The notes under the pieces are model-generated. The model did not search any database. It was not told the origin of the DNA and saw only the letters and a program-made list of their open reading frames with translations. 64,000 nt of DNA, taken from assembly GCF_040718835.1 (NCBI RefSeq), contig NZ_JBFEFG010000281.1, forward strand, positions 1,049,515-1,113,514, in the 5' to 3' direction. The stretch is from Bremerella sp. JC817. GTDB taxonomy: Bacteria > Planctomycetota > Planctomycetia > Pirellulales > Pirellulaceae. This document shows, one piece after another, positions 19,511-29,358 of this stretch; positions within the stretch are counted from its first letter, which is position 1; each line of letters opens with the position of its first letter. The position numbers were made by a program, and so were the translations under genes.

Positions 19511-22500
19511 AGTTTTCCCACTTCTTTATCGAACGTCCGATCTTTGCCGCGGTGCTCTCTTTCATCGTGGTCTTGGTGGGCGGCATCACCTACTTTGCCC
19601 TGCCTGTTTCGCAGTACCCCGACGTCGTTCCTCCGACGATCGTGGTGCGTGCCAGTTACCCTGGTGCCACGCCACAAGTGATCGCCGATACGGTGGCGAC
19701 GCCGATCGAGCAGGAAATGAACGGCGTGGACGACATGCTGTACATGGAATCGTCGTCGAGTGCCGACGGTACCATGCAGTTGACCGTGACCTTCAAATTG
19801 GGGACCGACCTCGACGATGCCCAGGTGCTGGTGCAAAACCGCGTGGCGATCGCCGAACCTCGCCTGCCTGAATCGGTCCGGCAGATCGGTGTGACCACGA
19901 GTAAGCAGATTCCCGACATGCTGATGGTGGTTCACTTGAATTCGCCAGACAGTACTCGCGATCAGCTCTATATCAGTAACTACGCGTTCCTTCGCGTTCG
20001 CGACGCGCTCATGCGTTTGGACGGCGTCGGCGACGTGCGTATCGCCGGTGGTAACGAGTACGCCATGCGAGTCTGGCTCGATATCGAGCGGATGACTCAC
20101 TTGGGTCTGATGCCTGGTGACGTCATCTCGGCAATTCGAGGGCAAAACGTTCAAGTCGCCGCCGGTGTGATCGGCCAGCCACCGACGAGCGACGTCGGTG
20201 CATTCCAGTTGAACGTGACCACCCAAGGTCGTTTGAAAGATACCGAAGAGTTCGGCCAAATTATCATCAAGCGTGGTGAAGATGGTCGGGTGACTCGCCT
20301 GAGCGATGTGGCCCGCGTCGAACTGGGTGCCCAGGACTATTCGCGACTCAGCTACCTCGATGGCAAGCCAGCCGTCGCGGTGCTCGTCTATCAGCGGCCT
20401 GGTACGAATGCCGTGGACACGGCGGACCAGGTCAAGCAGGTCATGGGCGACTTGAGCCGCGACTTCCCCGTCGGTATCGGTTACGAAATCGCTTACAACC
20501 CGACCGACTTCGTCAAAGAGTCGATCGACGAAGTGTTCGATACGCTTTACATCACGACGGCATTCGTGATTTTCACCGTGTTCATCTTCCTGCATGGCTG
20601 GCGGCCGACCATTATTCCGGTCATTGCCATTCCGATCTCGCTGATCGGAACGTTTGCCCTGATGCAGGTCATGGGTGTGTCGCTGAATACCTTATCGCTG
20701 TTCGGTCTCGTGCTGGCGATCGGGATCGTGGTGGACGACGCGATTGTGGTCGTCGAGAACGTCGAACGGTTAATTGCCGAGGGGATGAATCCACGGGCCG
20801 CCACGCACAAGGCCATGGACGAAGTTGGTTCCGCCCTGATTGCTACCACGCTGGTGCTGATCGCGGTGTTTGTTCCGACCGTCTTCATCCCGAGCATCAG
20901 TGGTAAGTTCTATCAACAGTTCGCCATCACGATCGCCATCTCGACGGCATTCTCGACCTTTGTCTCGCTGACACTCAGCCCGGCCATGTGTGCGATCTTG
21001 CTTCGTCCGAAGAACGAAGAAAAGAAGGGCCTCGCGAAGCTGGGGGACAAACTGTTTGGTTGGTTCTTCCGCTTGTTCAACAAGACGTTCGATATTACGA
21101 GCGACGCGTACGCCTGGATCATTTCGCGAATCGTGCGAGTCTCGGCATTCGTGCTGCTGCTGTATGTCGCAATGCTGGTTTGTACGTGGAAGAGTTTCGA
21201 CCTGGTTCCGACCGGATTCGTTCCGGCCATGGACCAAGGTTACTTGATCGTCGCGATTCGATTGCCTGATGGTTCGGCTTTGTCGCGAACCGACATCGTC
21301 ACCCAGAAGGTGGCCGAAATCGGCGGCAAGATCGATGGCGTAGCTCACTCGGTTGGTATCGCTGGTCTGTCCGGTTCGACCTTCACGATCAGTCCGAACG
21401 CGGCGGTTTCGTTCCTTCCGCTGGAAGACTCGAAAGAACGTGGTGCTCGCGGGCGAACCGCCAACGCGATTGTTGCCGACCTGCGTCAGGCCGTTTCTTC
21501 GATCAACGAGGCCGAGATCTTCGTTATTCCACCTCCGCCGGTCCGTGGTATCGGTCGTGGTGGCGGTTACAAGATGTACCTCCAAGATCAGAGTGGTGCC
21601 GGGATCGATGCGTTGGACCTGGTGACGCAGCGTATGGTTGCCGAAGCCAATCAGCAGCCTGGCCTGGTTCAGGTTTACTCGAACTATCGCTTGAGTGTTC
21701 CGCAGATCTACGCCGACGTCGATCGTACCAAGGCAGAAATGCTGGACGTGCCGGTCGCGAATGTCTTCGAGGCATTACAGGTTTACCTTGGTTCGCTCTA
21801 TGTGAACGACTTCAACTTCCTGGGACGAACCTATCGCGTGACCGCTCAGGCCGAGCCAGAGTTCCGTGATGAAGCGAGCGACATCATGCAGCTTCGCACG
21901 CGGAGTGCTCGTGGTGCGAGTGTTTCGCTCGGTTCGCTGGTGAACGTGAAGACCGTTACCGGCCCAGACCGCCTGGTGCGATTCAACCTCTTCCCTGCCG
22001 CCGACCTCAATGGCGACACGGTCGCAGGCTTCAGTACCGGTCAGTCGCTGGACACCATGGAGCAGTTGGCTCAGGCGAACCTGCCCCCAGGTTTTGGTTA
22101 TGCCTGGACCGATATCGCTTACCAGGAACGTCAGGCAGGCAACACGATTGTCTACTTGTTCCCACTGGCGGTGTTGTTCGTGTTCCTGACGCTGGCTGCC
22201 CAGTACGAAAGCTGGTTGCTGCCGCTGGCGATCATCTTGATCGTTCCGCTGTGTTTGCTGTTCGCCTTGATTGGGATTTGGTTCCGAGGGATGGACAACA
22301 ACATTCTGACGCAGATCGGTTTTATCGTGCTCGTGGGTTTGGCTTGTAAGAATGCGATTCTGATCGTTGAGTTCGCAAAAGCGGAAGAAGATGCTGGCAA
22401 GAATCGCTTCGATGCCGCCGTCGAAGCATGCCGTCTGCGTCTGCGTCCGATTCTGATGACCGCGTTCTCGTTTATCCTCGGTGTGATTCCGCTGCTGATT

Positions 22501-22692
22501 GCTACGGGTGCCGGGTTCGAGATGCGTCGCGTGCTCGGAACCGCCGTGTTCGCAGGCATGTTAGGCGTGACCTTGTTCGGTCTGTTCCTGACGCCGGTGT
22601 TCTACGTGGTGCTTCGCCGCTTCGCCAAGAAGAAGACTCCGGAAACCGAAACAGCAGCTACCCCAGCACCGGCAGTTGCCGAAGCGAAGTAG
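19507..22692 (+). CDS. RND multidrug efflux transporter, HAE1 (AcrB/MexB) type
   Basis: The 1061-residue protein starts at ATG 19507, within the stop of the adaptor gene. Its MKFSHFFIERPIFAAVLSFI start is the classic AcrB-family N-terminus. Porter-domain motifs are present (RASYPGATPQVIADTVATPI). The TM4 proton-relay pair is intact (GIVVDDAIVVVENVER), and the family TM10/11 region is visible (KNAILIVEFAKAEEDAGKNR). Length is normal for a homotrimeric proton-driven exporter of drugs, bile-salt-like compounds or metabolites; the substrate is unknown. The operon is adaptor plus pump only, so it must borrow a TolC-like channel encoded elsewhere. Confidence 0.96.
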   Translation: MKFSHFFIERPIFAAVLSFIVVLVGGITYFALPVSQYPDVVPPTIVVRASYPGATPQVIADTVATPIEQEMNGVDDMLYMESSSSADGTMQLTVTFKLGTDLDDAQVLVQNRVAIAEPRLPESVRQIGVTTSKQIPDMLMVVHLNSPDSTRDQLYISNYAFLRVRDALMRLDGVGDVRIAGGNEYAMRVWLDIERMTHLGLMPGDVISAIRGQNVQVAAGVIGQPPTSDVGAFQLNVTTQGRLKDTEEFGQIIIKRGEDGRVTRLSDVARVELGAQDYSRLSYLDGKPAVAVLVYQRPGTNAVDTADQVKQVMGDLSRDFPVGIGYEIAYNPTDFVKESIDEVFDTLYITTAFVIFTVFIFLHGWRPTIIPVIAIPISLIGTFALMQVMGVSLNTLSLFGLVLAIGIVVDDAIVVVENVERLIAEGMNPRAATHKAMDEVGSALIATTLVLIAVFVPTVFIPSISGKFYQQFAITIAISTAFSTFVSLTLSPAMCAILLRPKNEEKKGLAKLGDKLFGWFFRLFNKTFDITSDAYAWIISRIVRVSAFVLLLYVAMLVCTWKSFDLVPTGFVPAMDQGYLIVAIRLPDGSALSRTDIVTQKVAEIGGKIDGVAHSVGIAGLSGSTFTISPNAAVSFLPLEDSKERGARGRTANAIVADLRQAVSSINEAEIFVIPPPPVRGIGRGGGYKMYLQDQSGAGIDALDLVTQRMVAEANQQPGLVQVYSNYRLSVPQIYADVDRTKAEMLDVPVANVFEALQVYLGSLYVNDFNFLGRTYRVTAQAEPEFRDEASDIMQLRTRSARGASVSLGSLVNVKTVTGPDRLVRFNLFPAADLNGDTVAGFSTGQSLDTMEQLAQANLPPGFGYAWTDIAYQERQAGNTIVYLFPLAVLFVFLTLAAQYESWLLPLAIILIVPLCLLFALIGIWFRGMDNNILTQIGFIVLVGLACKNAILIVEFAKAEEDAGKNRFDAAVEACRLRLRPILMTAFSFILGVIPLLIATGAGFEMRRVLGTAVFAGMLGVTLFGLFLTPVFYVVLRRFAKKKTPETETAATPAPAVAEAK

Positions 22693-22735
22693 CGCATTCG
22701 CTCAGACCATCGTCTAACGGATGCATTAACAATTA

Positions 22736-22771
22736 GAGGAGGTCCCAAGATCGCTTGGGGCCTCCCTTTTT
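22736..22771 (+). terminator. intrinsic terminator of the RND operon
   Basis: GAGGTCCCAA and TTGGGGCCTC form a G+C-rich stem with one bulge and a six-base loop, followed directly by CCTTTTTTG. It lies about 45 bp past the pump stop and just before the convergent DUF1570 gene. Confidence 0.8.
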
Positions 22772-22791
22772 TGTTTGGAAAACGCGTGAAC

Positions 22792-24246
22792 CTAGCGTGC
22801 GTCTTCCAGCGTTTGTTCGAGATCGGTTTTCAGCGAACGCATGTAGGCTCGCCACTGACCGTCGAGGGCCTGTTTGTCTTTACCGAATACCTTGTCGAAG
22901 ACCTTCTGCAGCTCTTCCGGTGTGGTGTGCGTCGCTTTCGGCATCTTGCCCAATTCCCGGTAGTATTCGATCAGCTTGTCGAAGTGCTTATCCATCAGGA
23001 AGTGGGTCAACGCCCAGGCCTGACCATAACCATGCAGTGTCGAGAAGTTGTTCGCCGCACGCGTGAAGATCTGATCCGAGGCAATGAAATCAATGTTCGA
23101 GATATTGCGTATCGGTGCCAGTTCGCGATACCATCCCAATCGCTCCGCATTGACCGCACCAATACCGCTCCACGCGGCTTGCTTGGGTGACTCAAAGTAC
23201 GTCGCCAGGCCTTCGGCGGCCCAAACCGGCACCGGGGCATTGCCTGGCATCAGTCCCGTATTGGCAGCAAGCTGGTGCGTCGCCTCGTGGCTGACCACTT
23301 CGATGTCCAGGTTCTCGCGTTTCACTTCAATCAGCAAACTAAGCGTATCGGCAAAGCGAATCACGTCGGCCAGGCCGCCGATTTTTCGACGCACGATCTC
23401 GTCGCGTTGGCTCTGAATTCGCTTATTCAGCATGTTCAGCACCTCGAACGATTGATCCGTGCCTTGATCATAGAAGACAGCGACATTATCAATGCGATGG
23501 AAGAAGCCCGCCGCCGAAGCGAGGTCTGGCCCCAGCAAATTGACGAATTGGAGATACTCGCTATGCTCGGCGAACAGCACCACCATCAGCAGTTTGTCTG
23601 GCACGTCCAGTTCGACCCCTTCCAGGCAGAACTTCATCATGAAGCTCTCGTAGACGGTCTCGAGCAGTTCGAGGCGTTCCTCGGCTCGGGTCTTACCAGT
23701 GCGGCGATCTTTTTTGTCGCCGGTGTCGTGCAGCAGCAGGAAGTGCTTGCTTCTTAGAAAGCTCATATCAGCGCGGTTCTTGGTGAAGTCGCGCATGATC
23801 TTTTCCTGAGCCGGATCAATTGGAACCGGCTTGGTGATCTTCATCTTCAGATCGACCAGTTTCTTCACACGGTCATCATTCGGATCGATCTCCCACGCTG
23901 CTTTGCACGCCTGATAGAAAATGTCGAGCTTACCCACACGCAACGCATGACGGGCCGCATCCAGACAACCAGAAAGATCGCCGGCCGCCTTGGCCGAGTT
24001 CAATTGGTTGACCGCTTGCGATTGCACCGACGGGACTTTGAAGATCTTCACGTCCGATGCGTTCATGTACAAGTTGCCGAATGTCGAATGACGGAACGTC
24101 ACCGTCGCGCCTGGATTCACCGACGCACGGCCTTGCAGAATGAAGACCAGATCGGTGCCAGGAACGTTGTACAGAACCAGGTCAGCAAAGGCAGAAGAGA
24201 CGCATACCAGCCCCAGAATCAGGCTGAAGATCGAGCGAGCAATCAT
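22792..24246 (-). CDS. DUF1570 family secreted protein (metalloprotease-like)
   Basis: From ATG 24246 the protein has 484 residues with a clean signal peptide (MIARSIFSLILGLVCVSSAF). A short beta domain follows, then DUF1570. The DUF1570 part contains VVSHEATHQLAANTG, a HExxH zinc-peptidase-like motif, and VWAAEGLATYFE, whose Glu could be the third ligand as in gluzincins. That pattern suggests a peptidase, although activity has not been shown for the family as far as I know. The in-frame extension to 24408 gives no sensible signal, so I reject it. Confidence 0.88.
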   Translation of the reverse strand: MIARSIFSLILGLVCVSSAFADLVLYNVPGTDLVFILQGRASVNPGATVTFRHSTFGNLYMNASDVKIFKVPSVQSQAVNQLNSAKAAGDLSGCLDAARHALRVGKLDIFYQACKAAWEIDPNDDRVKKLVDLKMKITKPVPIDPAQEKIMRDFTKNRADMSFLRSKHFLLLHDTGDKKDRRTGKTRAEERLELLETVYESFMMKFCLEGVELDVPDKLLMVVLFAEHSEYLQFVNLLGPDLASAAGFFHRIDNVAVFYDQGTDQSFEVLNMLNKRIQSQRDEIVRRKIGGLADVIRFADTLSLLIEVKRENLDIEVVSHEATHQLAANTGLMPGNAPVPVWAAEGLATYFESPKQAAWSGIGAVNAERLGWYRELAPIRNISNIDFIASDQIFTRAANNFSTLHGYGQAWALTHFLMDKHFDKLIEYYRELGKMPKATHTTPEELQKVFDKVFGKDKQALDGQWRAYMRSLKTDLEQTLEDAR

Positions 24247-24571
24247 AAAAACTCTGCCGGGGAAAAGTGAGTCCGGGTGAGTAGATACCACCCGGATTAT
24301 GCCCGTTGAACGGAGGGTTCGCAAAACAAAGTTCGCGACTTTCATTTGATTGCGCCAGGATCGCTCGCCGAACGTTCCGATTCTTTCGATCACACCGATC
24401 ACCGTCAATGGGCGAGAAAATACAACTTTTTAATCTCCCGGACTTTCACTTGAATCATTCGACTTTCGTCGAGCGAAATCAATCGTGCAACAAGAAATGA
24501 CGCCGGGCAGCGTCGCATAGTGCCAACGCTGCCCGGCTTGATTCCCTCAATCAACGCGATGTGCAAACGCG
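24247..24571. other. 325-bp gap with a strong hairpin (24502-24536)
   Basis: GCCGGGCAGCGT (24502-24513) pairs perfectly with ACGCTGCCCGGC (24525-24536), a 12-bp stem 36 bp past the malic enzyme stop. It lacks a U-run on either strand but should end or protect that mRNA. The rest contains the DUF1570 promoter region and a short palindromic patch near 24460. Confidence 0.5.
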
Positions 24572-26191
24572 TTATGCGCTGTACTTCGGATTGTAGACCA
24601 TCGATTCGATCCAGGCCCGGATATCTTCGGGGCGTTCGACGGTGGCATCCCCTTGGTCGAAGATAAACTCAGCAACGCGAGCCGCCGTGGTGATTTCGGT
24701 CTCGAGGATCGAATCTTGGCGTGGAAACAGCATGCCATGTTTGCGATCGGACTGGCTGACCTGATCGGCACTTCCGTGGGCTGCGGCGATAAAGGTCGCG
24801 TCGGTGATCCGCTTGGGCCGGGTCGCGTAAACCGCCATACCGACCGCTGGGAAGATATAGAAGTTGTTGGCCTGACCTGGGTGGAACTTCTTGGCATTCA
24901 TCATCACATCGTCAAACTGCACACCAGCGGCGACCAAGGCCGCTCCATTGGTCCACTTATAGATCTGCTCGGCGGTCGCTTCGGCATGATCGGTCGGATT
25001 GCTGAGCGGGAAGATGATTGGACGATCGCACTTGGCGTACATCGCCTTCACGACCCCTTCAGTAAACAGTCCGCCAACCGTGCTGACACCAATCAAGATG
25101 GTTGGTTTGACGTGCTTCACCGCGTCTTCCAGGCGACGCATCGGCTTATCTTGACGGGCGTAAACCTTTTGCGATTCGCTCAGGTCTTTTCGGCTCGTGA
25201 TTAACAGGCCATTCTCGTCGAACATGGTGATCTTGGTGCGAGCTTCCGCTTCCCCCAGACCTTGCTGAACCATCGCTTCGACCATCATGTTGGCGATCCC
25301 GATCCCGGCCGAGCCGGCACCCGCGAACAAGATACGCTGGTCGCTCAGTGCTTCCTTCTTGATCTGCAGAGCCGTAATCAGCCCGGCCAGGGCGACGCTG
25401 GCGGTGCCCTGAATGTCGTCGTTATAGACGAGATACTTGTCTTGATAGCGATGCAGCAGGCGGATCGCGTCGGAACCTTTCCAGTCCTCGAAGTGAACGC
25501 ACACGCCAGGGAAGACTTCGTTAGCCGCTTCCATGAAGGCATCGACGATCGAGTCAACTTCATCTGGCGTCGGTGGTGCTTCGCGGAGTCCCAAGTACAG
25601 CGGATCGGCTCGCAAGGCGGCGTTCGAGGTACCGATGTCGAGGTGAATTGGCAGTAAAACCTCTGGAGGAACGCCAGCACAGGCGGTGTAAAGCTGCAGT
25701 TTGCCAATTGGAATCGGGGCACCGTTCACCCCGATATCGCCCAAACCCAGAATTCGCCCGCCACTGGTCACGCAAATGAAGCGGACCTCTTTGTTCGGCC
25801 AGTTCTTCAGCACGGTGGCGAAGTGATTTTTCATTCGCTTGTTCAAGTACATCCCTTGCGGGCGACGGAACAAATGGCCATAGCCCAGACAGGCATCCGC
25901 GATCGTCGGATCATAGACAATCGGAATGAAGCGGGCCGGATCGCTCATCAGCGTGGCATAGAACAACGTCTGATTCCGCTCGACCAGGTCTTGCAGATAG
26001 ACATAGCGTTCCAGGTCGTTCGGCTTGGCTTCCAGTTGACCCAGTACGCGTTCGATTTGCCGCTCGAGCGTGTCGACACCCGATGGCAATAACCCTTCCA
26101 GTCCAAACGAGTAACGTTGTTCTTCAGTAAAGGCGGTCCCCTGATTGCTGAGAGGATCGTTCAAAACGGCAAACTGGCTGGCGCTGTCCAT
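24572..26191 (-). CDS. malic enzyme (NAD(P)-dependent, long MaeA-like form)
   Basis: The protein is 539 residues from ATG 26191 (551 if the TTG at 26227 is used). Family blocks are intact: YDPTIADACLGYGHLFRRPQ with the catalytic Tyr region, FICVTSGGRILGLGDIGVNG, DIGTSNAALRADPLYLG, VYNDDIQGTASVALAGL with the metal-binding Asp, the dinucleotide fold LFAGAGSAGIGIANMM, and FPLSNPTDHAEATAEQ. It converts malate to pyruvate and CO2 in the cytoplasm, feeding gluconeogenesis or NAD(P)H supply. Cofactor choice cannot be told by eye. It is a single gene. Confidence 0.95.
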   Translation of the reverse strand: MDSASQFAVLNDPLSNQGTAFTEEQRYSFGLEGLLPSGVDTLERQIERVLGQLEAKPNDLERYVYLQDLVERNQTLFYATLMSDPARFIPIVYDPTIADACLGYGHLFRRPQGMYLNKRMKNHFATVLKNWPNKEVRFICVTSGGRILGLGDIGVNGAPIPIGKLQLYTACAGVPPEVLLPIHLDIGTSNAALRADPLYLGLREAPPTPDEVDSIVDAFMEAANEVFPGVCVHFEDWKGSDAIRLLHRYQDKYLVYNDDIQGTASVALAGLITALQIKKEALSDQRILFAGAGSAGIGIANMMVEAMVQQGLGEAEARTKITMFDENGLLITSRKDLSESQKVYARQDKPMRRLEDAVKHVKPTILIGVSTVGGLFTEGVVKAMYAKCDRPIIFPLSNPTDHAEATAEQIYKWTNGAALVAAGVQFDDVMMNAKKFHPGQANNFYIFPAVGMAVYATRPKRITDATFIAAAHGSADQVSQSDRKHGMLFPRQDSILETEITTAARVAEFIFDQGDATVERPEDIRAWIESMVYNPKYSA

Positions 26192-26590
26192 GATCGGTTC
26201 CGGATGATTAGCGAAGACATTAGTCAACGCGCAAGACTAGCCCAGGCAATCGGGCAGGCAAGTTTCCTCACGGACATCTCGACTTGGGTTAGGGTTATAG
26301 CGGTTGCAGGCCTGGACGAGCTCGCCGGTAGTGAGCCCTCCTTTTTGGGCCAACCACCCCCGCTGGGCAGCCGCTTTGGGGCAAATTCTTGTGCTGAATC
26401 CAGTGGGCAACTGGCCTATCGGAGTGGGCATCGCCCAAAATCGAGCCTGCCCGAATCGCAAATTTATATTGGCGGGCCGATTCGATTGCTTTAGACTGGA
26501 CGGTACCTGCCCCAAAGCCCCCCTTCGGTTCGTCTGCTCTTCCCTGCAGATACCTCGTGAACCTGCCTGCCTTTCGTGGTCTGTTGCCAT
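26192..26590. promoter_or_regulatory. 399-bp divergent intergenic region
   Basis: The region lies between malic enzyme (minus) and the DUF1592-type gene (plus) and must contain both promoters. It is marked by several GGGC/GCCC half-palindromes (26340-26445), and the T-rich GCCCTCCTTTTTGGGC near 26335 is a weak hairpin. A long minus-strand open frame runs through it but is compositional and not gene-like. Confidence 0.35.
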
Positions 26591-29302
26591 ATGTCGATCT
26601 ACTCGAAGACAACTTGCCCAATCCTTTGCATGGTCTTGCTGTGCGCTGGCCTCAATGTCGCGTCCGCGGCGGAAGTGGAGCCAGCCGCCCCCGCCGAGCT
26701 TCCGAGCCTCGAACAGTTGAAGCAAACAGGCCTGACGCGGTCCAGATTTCACGCCACCGCGAATGGCCCGAAGGCCTTGCCGAGCGATGGCAAGCCTCCG
26801 GGAGCCGACCTGAAAACCTTTCAGGACAAAATTAAACCGCTGCTGACCCAATACTGCTACGACTGTCACAGCGCCGAAGTCATGGAAGGCAACTTCCAGG
26901 TTTCAAGCCTCGACCCCAACATCTTGAAGGGCAAAGACACTGAGTGGTGGGCCGAAGTCTTCTCGGTGGTGACCAAAGGGGAGATGCCTCCGCCAGACGA
27001 TATGGACATGGACGAAGCCGACCGACGCGTGGTGGTCCACTGGCTGTCGCGGGAGCTCGAAGCGGCCTCGATCGTTCGTCGGCAATCAGGTTCCCACTCG
27101 GCGTTTCGGCGACTAACGCGATACGAATACAACTACGCCCTGCAAGACTTGCTGGGGCTGCCGTGGGACTTCGCCAAAGACCTGCCGCCGGAACCTCATT
27201 CCGAAGAAGGTTTCGAGAACAGTTCGGTTCTGCTGCATGTCTCGGTCTCGCAGTTTGAAACCTATCATCGCCTGGCCCGCGAAGCGCTCGACAAAGCGAC
27301 CGTCTCGGGTCCACGCCCTGAGCCGATTTATTGGGGCATCTCGATGAAGCAAGCGGCTGAACGCGAGTTCAAGCAGCAAGATCAGCAAGTTGCCAAGGCC
27401 AAGAAAGAACACAAAGACAATCCGGAGAAGCTAGCGGAAGAGCTCGCGAAGCTGGAAAAGAACGCCAAGCAAACCTTCCGCACGCCTTACTATCAGCAGT
27501 TGTCGACGGGACGCACCGCCGAGGCCGAATGGGCTTATTACGGTGCCAGGTACGCGTTCGCTCCGATCAAAACGAAAGCAGAGTTCCCGGAAGACTACGA
27601 CCATGTCGCGATCTTGCCTGGAGGCCAACGCCGCAACATCGTGGTCGAACTAGGCAATCAGATTCCGGACGAAGGGACGATGCGTGTCACCGTGAGAGCG
27701 TCGCGTGCCGGGAAAGACGACAAAAACTTCCCCAGCCTGCAACTATTGTTCGGCTGGCAGGCAAGCAACGAAGGCCGTGCCCTGCAAAGGGTCAGCGAAG
27801 CCGACGTTCCAATCACTGCTACGCCCGACACACCACAGATCGTGCAGTGGGAGTTCCCCCTCAGCGAGATCTATCCGCGAAACTCGGTTCGTAAGACTTC
27901 GCCGATGGGGCACACGCCGAGTCCATCTGAGTACATTCGCATCGCCAACAGTGCGGCGTCGGCCAGTGATATTCAAATCGACTATGTTTGCGTCGAAGCC
28001 CCCGTCTACGAGCAGTGGCCACCCAAATCGCATCAGCAGATCTTTTTCGAGAGCGAGAACTCTGGTGACGAAACGGCTTATGCCCGCGAGATCATCACGC
28101 GATTCATGACTCGGGCATGGCGTCGTCCTCCGAGCCCGGCGGAAGTCGATCGGAAGCTCAAGCTGTTTGCCGTGATGCGACCACAGTGCGAACGCTTCGA
28201 GGACGCAGTTCTGGAAGTGCTGGCGACCGTTTTGTCTTCGCCCCAGTTCCTGTATGTTGCTCAGGCCAGTCAGCACGAGGCTGCCCCAATCGATGAAGCC
28301 ACTGCGCAGCAAAACGCCAGTCTGGCAACTCGGCTGGCCCTGTTTTTGTGGTGCAGTTTGCCCGACGATGAACTGATAGAAGTCGCCTCGACTGGCAAGC
28401 TGACCGACCCGGACATTCTTACCGCTCAGGTCGATCGCATGTTGGCCGACCCTCGCAGCAAGCGATTTTCGGAGCACTTCGTCAATCAATGGCTCAATTT
28501 GGAACTGCTCGGGTTCGTCAATTTCAAAGGGCTCGATCCGCTGCTGAAAGAAGCGATGCAGCACGAACCGGTCGCGTTGTTTGAGGAAGTGATGGCCAAC
28601 GACGCGAGCATTCTCGACTTCTTGCATGCTGACTATGCGGTCGTCAACGAAAGACTCGCCCGGCACTACGGCTTGAAGAATGTCTACGGAAACGAATTTC
28701 GCCGAGTCGATCTCGAAGCGAGTGTTCCCCGTGGCGGTCTGCTCACCCAGTCAGGCGTGCTGGCGATGAACTCCGACTTCCCCGATTCGCATCCGCTGAA
28801 ACGCGCGATCTGGTTGTTGGAATGTATCCTGGCCGATCCCCCTCCCCCGCCTCCACCCGCGGTTCCGCAGATCGACCTGGCAAATCCGGAGATCGCGAAG
28901 ATGACGCTGCGGGAACGAATGGAAGATCACCGCAGTCAGGCCGCTTGCAAATCGTGCCATGTGAAGATCGATCCTTGGGGACTCGCCTTCGAGAACTTCG
29001 ATGCCCTTGGCAAATGGCGAGACAACATCCGTGGCAAACCAGTCGATGCATCGAGCGAACTGTTCAACGGCGAGACGCTGGAGGGCATGGAAGGACTGAA
29101 ACGCTTTCTGCTGGACAATCGCCAAGATCAGTTCGTCGAAGCAACCGTCCGCAAAATGGCGACGTTTGGTCTCGGGCGTCCACTTGGTTTCGAGGATCGG
29201 GCCGAGATCGATACCATCACTGCCCAGGTACGCCAGCAAGGTGATGGCCTGCGGACCGTTGTCCAGACGATCGTTCACAGCGACCTGTTTTTGTCGGAAT
29301 AA
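26591..29302 (+). CDS. DUF1587/DUF1592/DUF1588/DUF1585 cytochrome-type protein
   Basis: The protein is 903 residues from ATG 26591 (GTG 26576 is possible), with a signal peptide. The order is an N-terminal haem motif CYDCH near residue 92, DUF1587 (FRRLTRYEYNYALQDLLGLP, about 172), a charged coiled-coil insert (KQQDQQVAKAKKEHKDNPEK), a carbohydrate-binding-like beta region, DUF1595-like (FMTRAWRRPPSPAEVDRKL), DUF1592 (ATRLALFLWCSLPDDELIEV), DUF1588 (GGLLTQSGVLAMNSD and CKSCHVKIDPWGLAFENFDA) and DUF1585. Two CxxCH motifs imply c-type haem in the periplasm. It is paired with the DUF1552 gene 56 bp downstream. It is the full-length counterpart of the partial gene at the window start. Confidence 0.94.
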   Translation: MSIYSKTTCPILCMVLLCAGLNVASAAEVEPAAPAELPSLEQLKQTGLTRSRFHATANGPKALPSDGKPPGADLKTFQDKIKPLLTQYCYDCHSAEVMEGNFQVSSLDPNILKGKDTEWWAEVFSVVTKGEMPPPDDMDMDEADRRVVVHWLSRELEAASIVRRQSGSHSAFRRLTRYEYNYALQDLLGLPWDFAKDLPPEPHSEEGFENSSVLLHVSVSQFETYHRLAREALDKATVSGPRPEPIYWGISMKQAAEREFKQQDQQVAKAKKEHKDNPEKLAEELAKLEKNAKQTFRTPYYQQLSTGRTAEAEWAYYGARYAFAPIKTKAEFPEDYDHVAILPGGQRRNIVVELGNQIPDEGTMRVTVRASRAGKDDKNFPSLQLLFGWQASNEGRALQRVSEADVPITATPDTPQIVQWEFPLSEIYPRNSVRKTSPMGHTPSPSEYIRIANSAASASDIQIDYVCVEAPVYEQWPPKSHQQIFFESENSGDETAYAREIITRFMTRAWRRPPSPAEVDRKLKLFAVMRPQCERFEDAVLEVLATVLSSPQFLYVAQASQHEAAPIDEATAQQNASLATRLALFLWCSLPDDELIEVASTGKLTDPDILTAQVDRMLADPRSKRFSEHFVNQWLNLELLGFVNFKGLDPLLKEAMQHEPVALFEEVMANDASILDFLHADYAVVNERLARHYGLKNVYGNEFRRVDLEASVPRGGLLTQSGVLAMNSDFPDSHPLKRAIWLLECILADPPPPPPPAVPQIDLANPEIAKMTLRERMEDHRSQAACKSCHVKIDPWGLAFENFDALGKWRDNIRGKPVDASSELFNGETLEGMEGLKRFLLDNRQDQFVEATVRKMATFGLGRPLGFEDRAEIDTITAQVRQQGDGLRTVVQTIVHSDLFLSE

Positions 29303-29358
29303 CTTATCCCCGAAGCATGCACTAGCGTGCAGCCATCGCGAAGCAAGAGAAGCAAATC

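Noticed and set aside
18329..20595. Two long minus-strand frames (392 and 363 codons) opposite the RND genes
   Set aside because: The plus-strand adaptor and pump are unmistakable. The antisense products are His/Arg/Asp-rich with no family pattern.
26237..26869. 210-codon minus-strand frame across the malic enzyme/DUF1592 gap
   Set aside because: Half lies antisense to the start of the DUF1592-type gene, and the composition is typical of a shadow frame.
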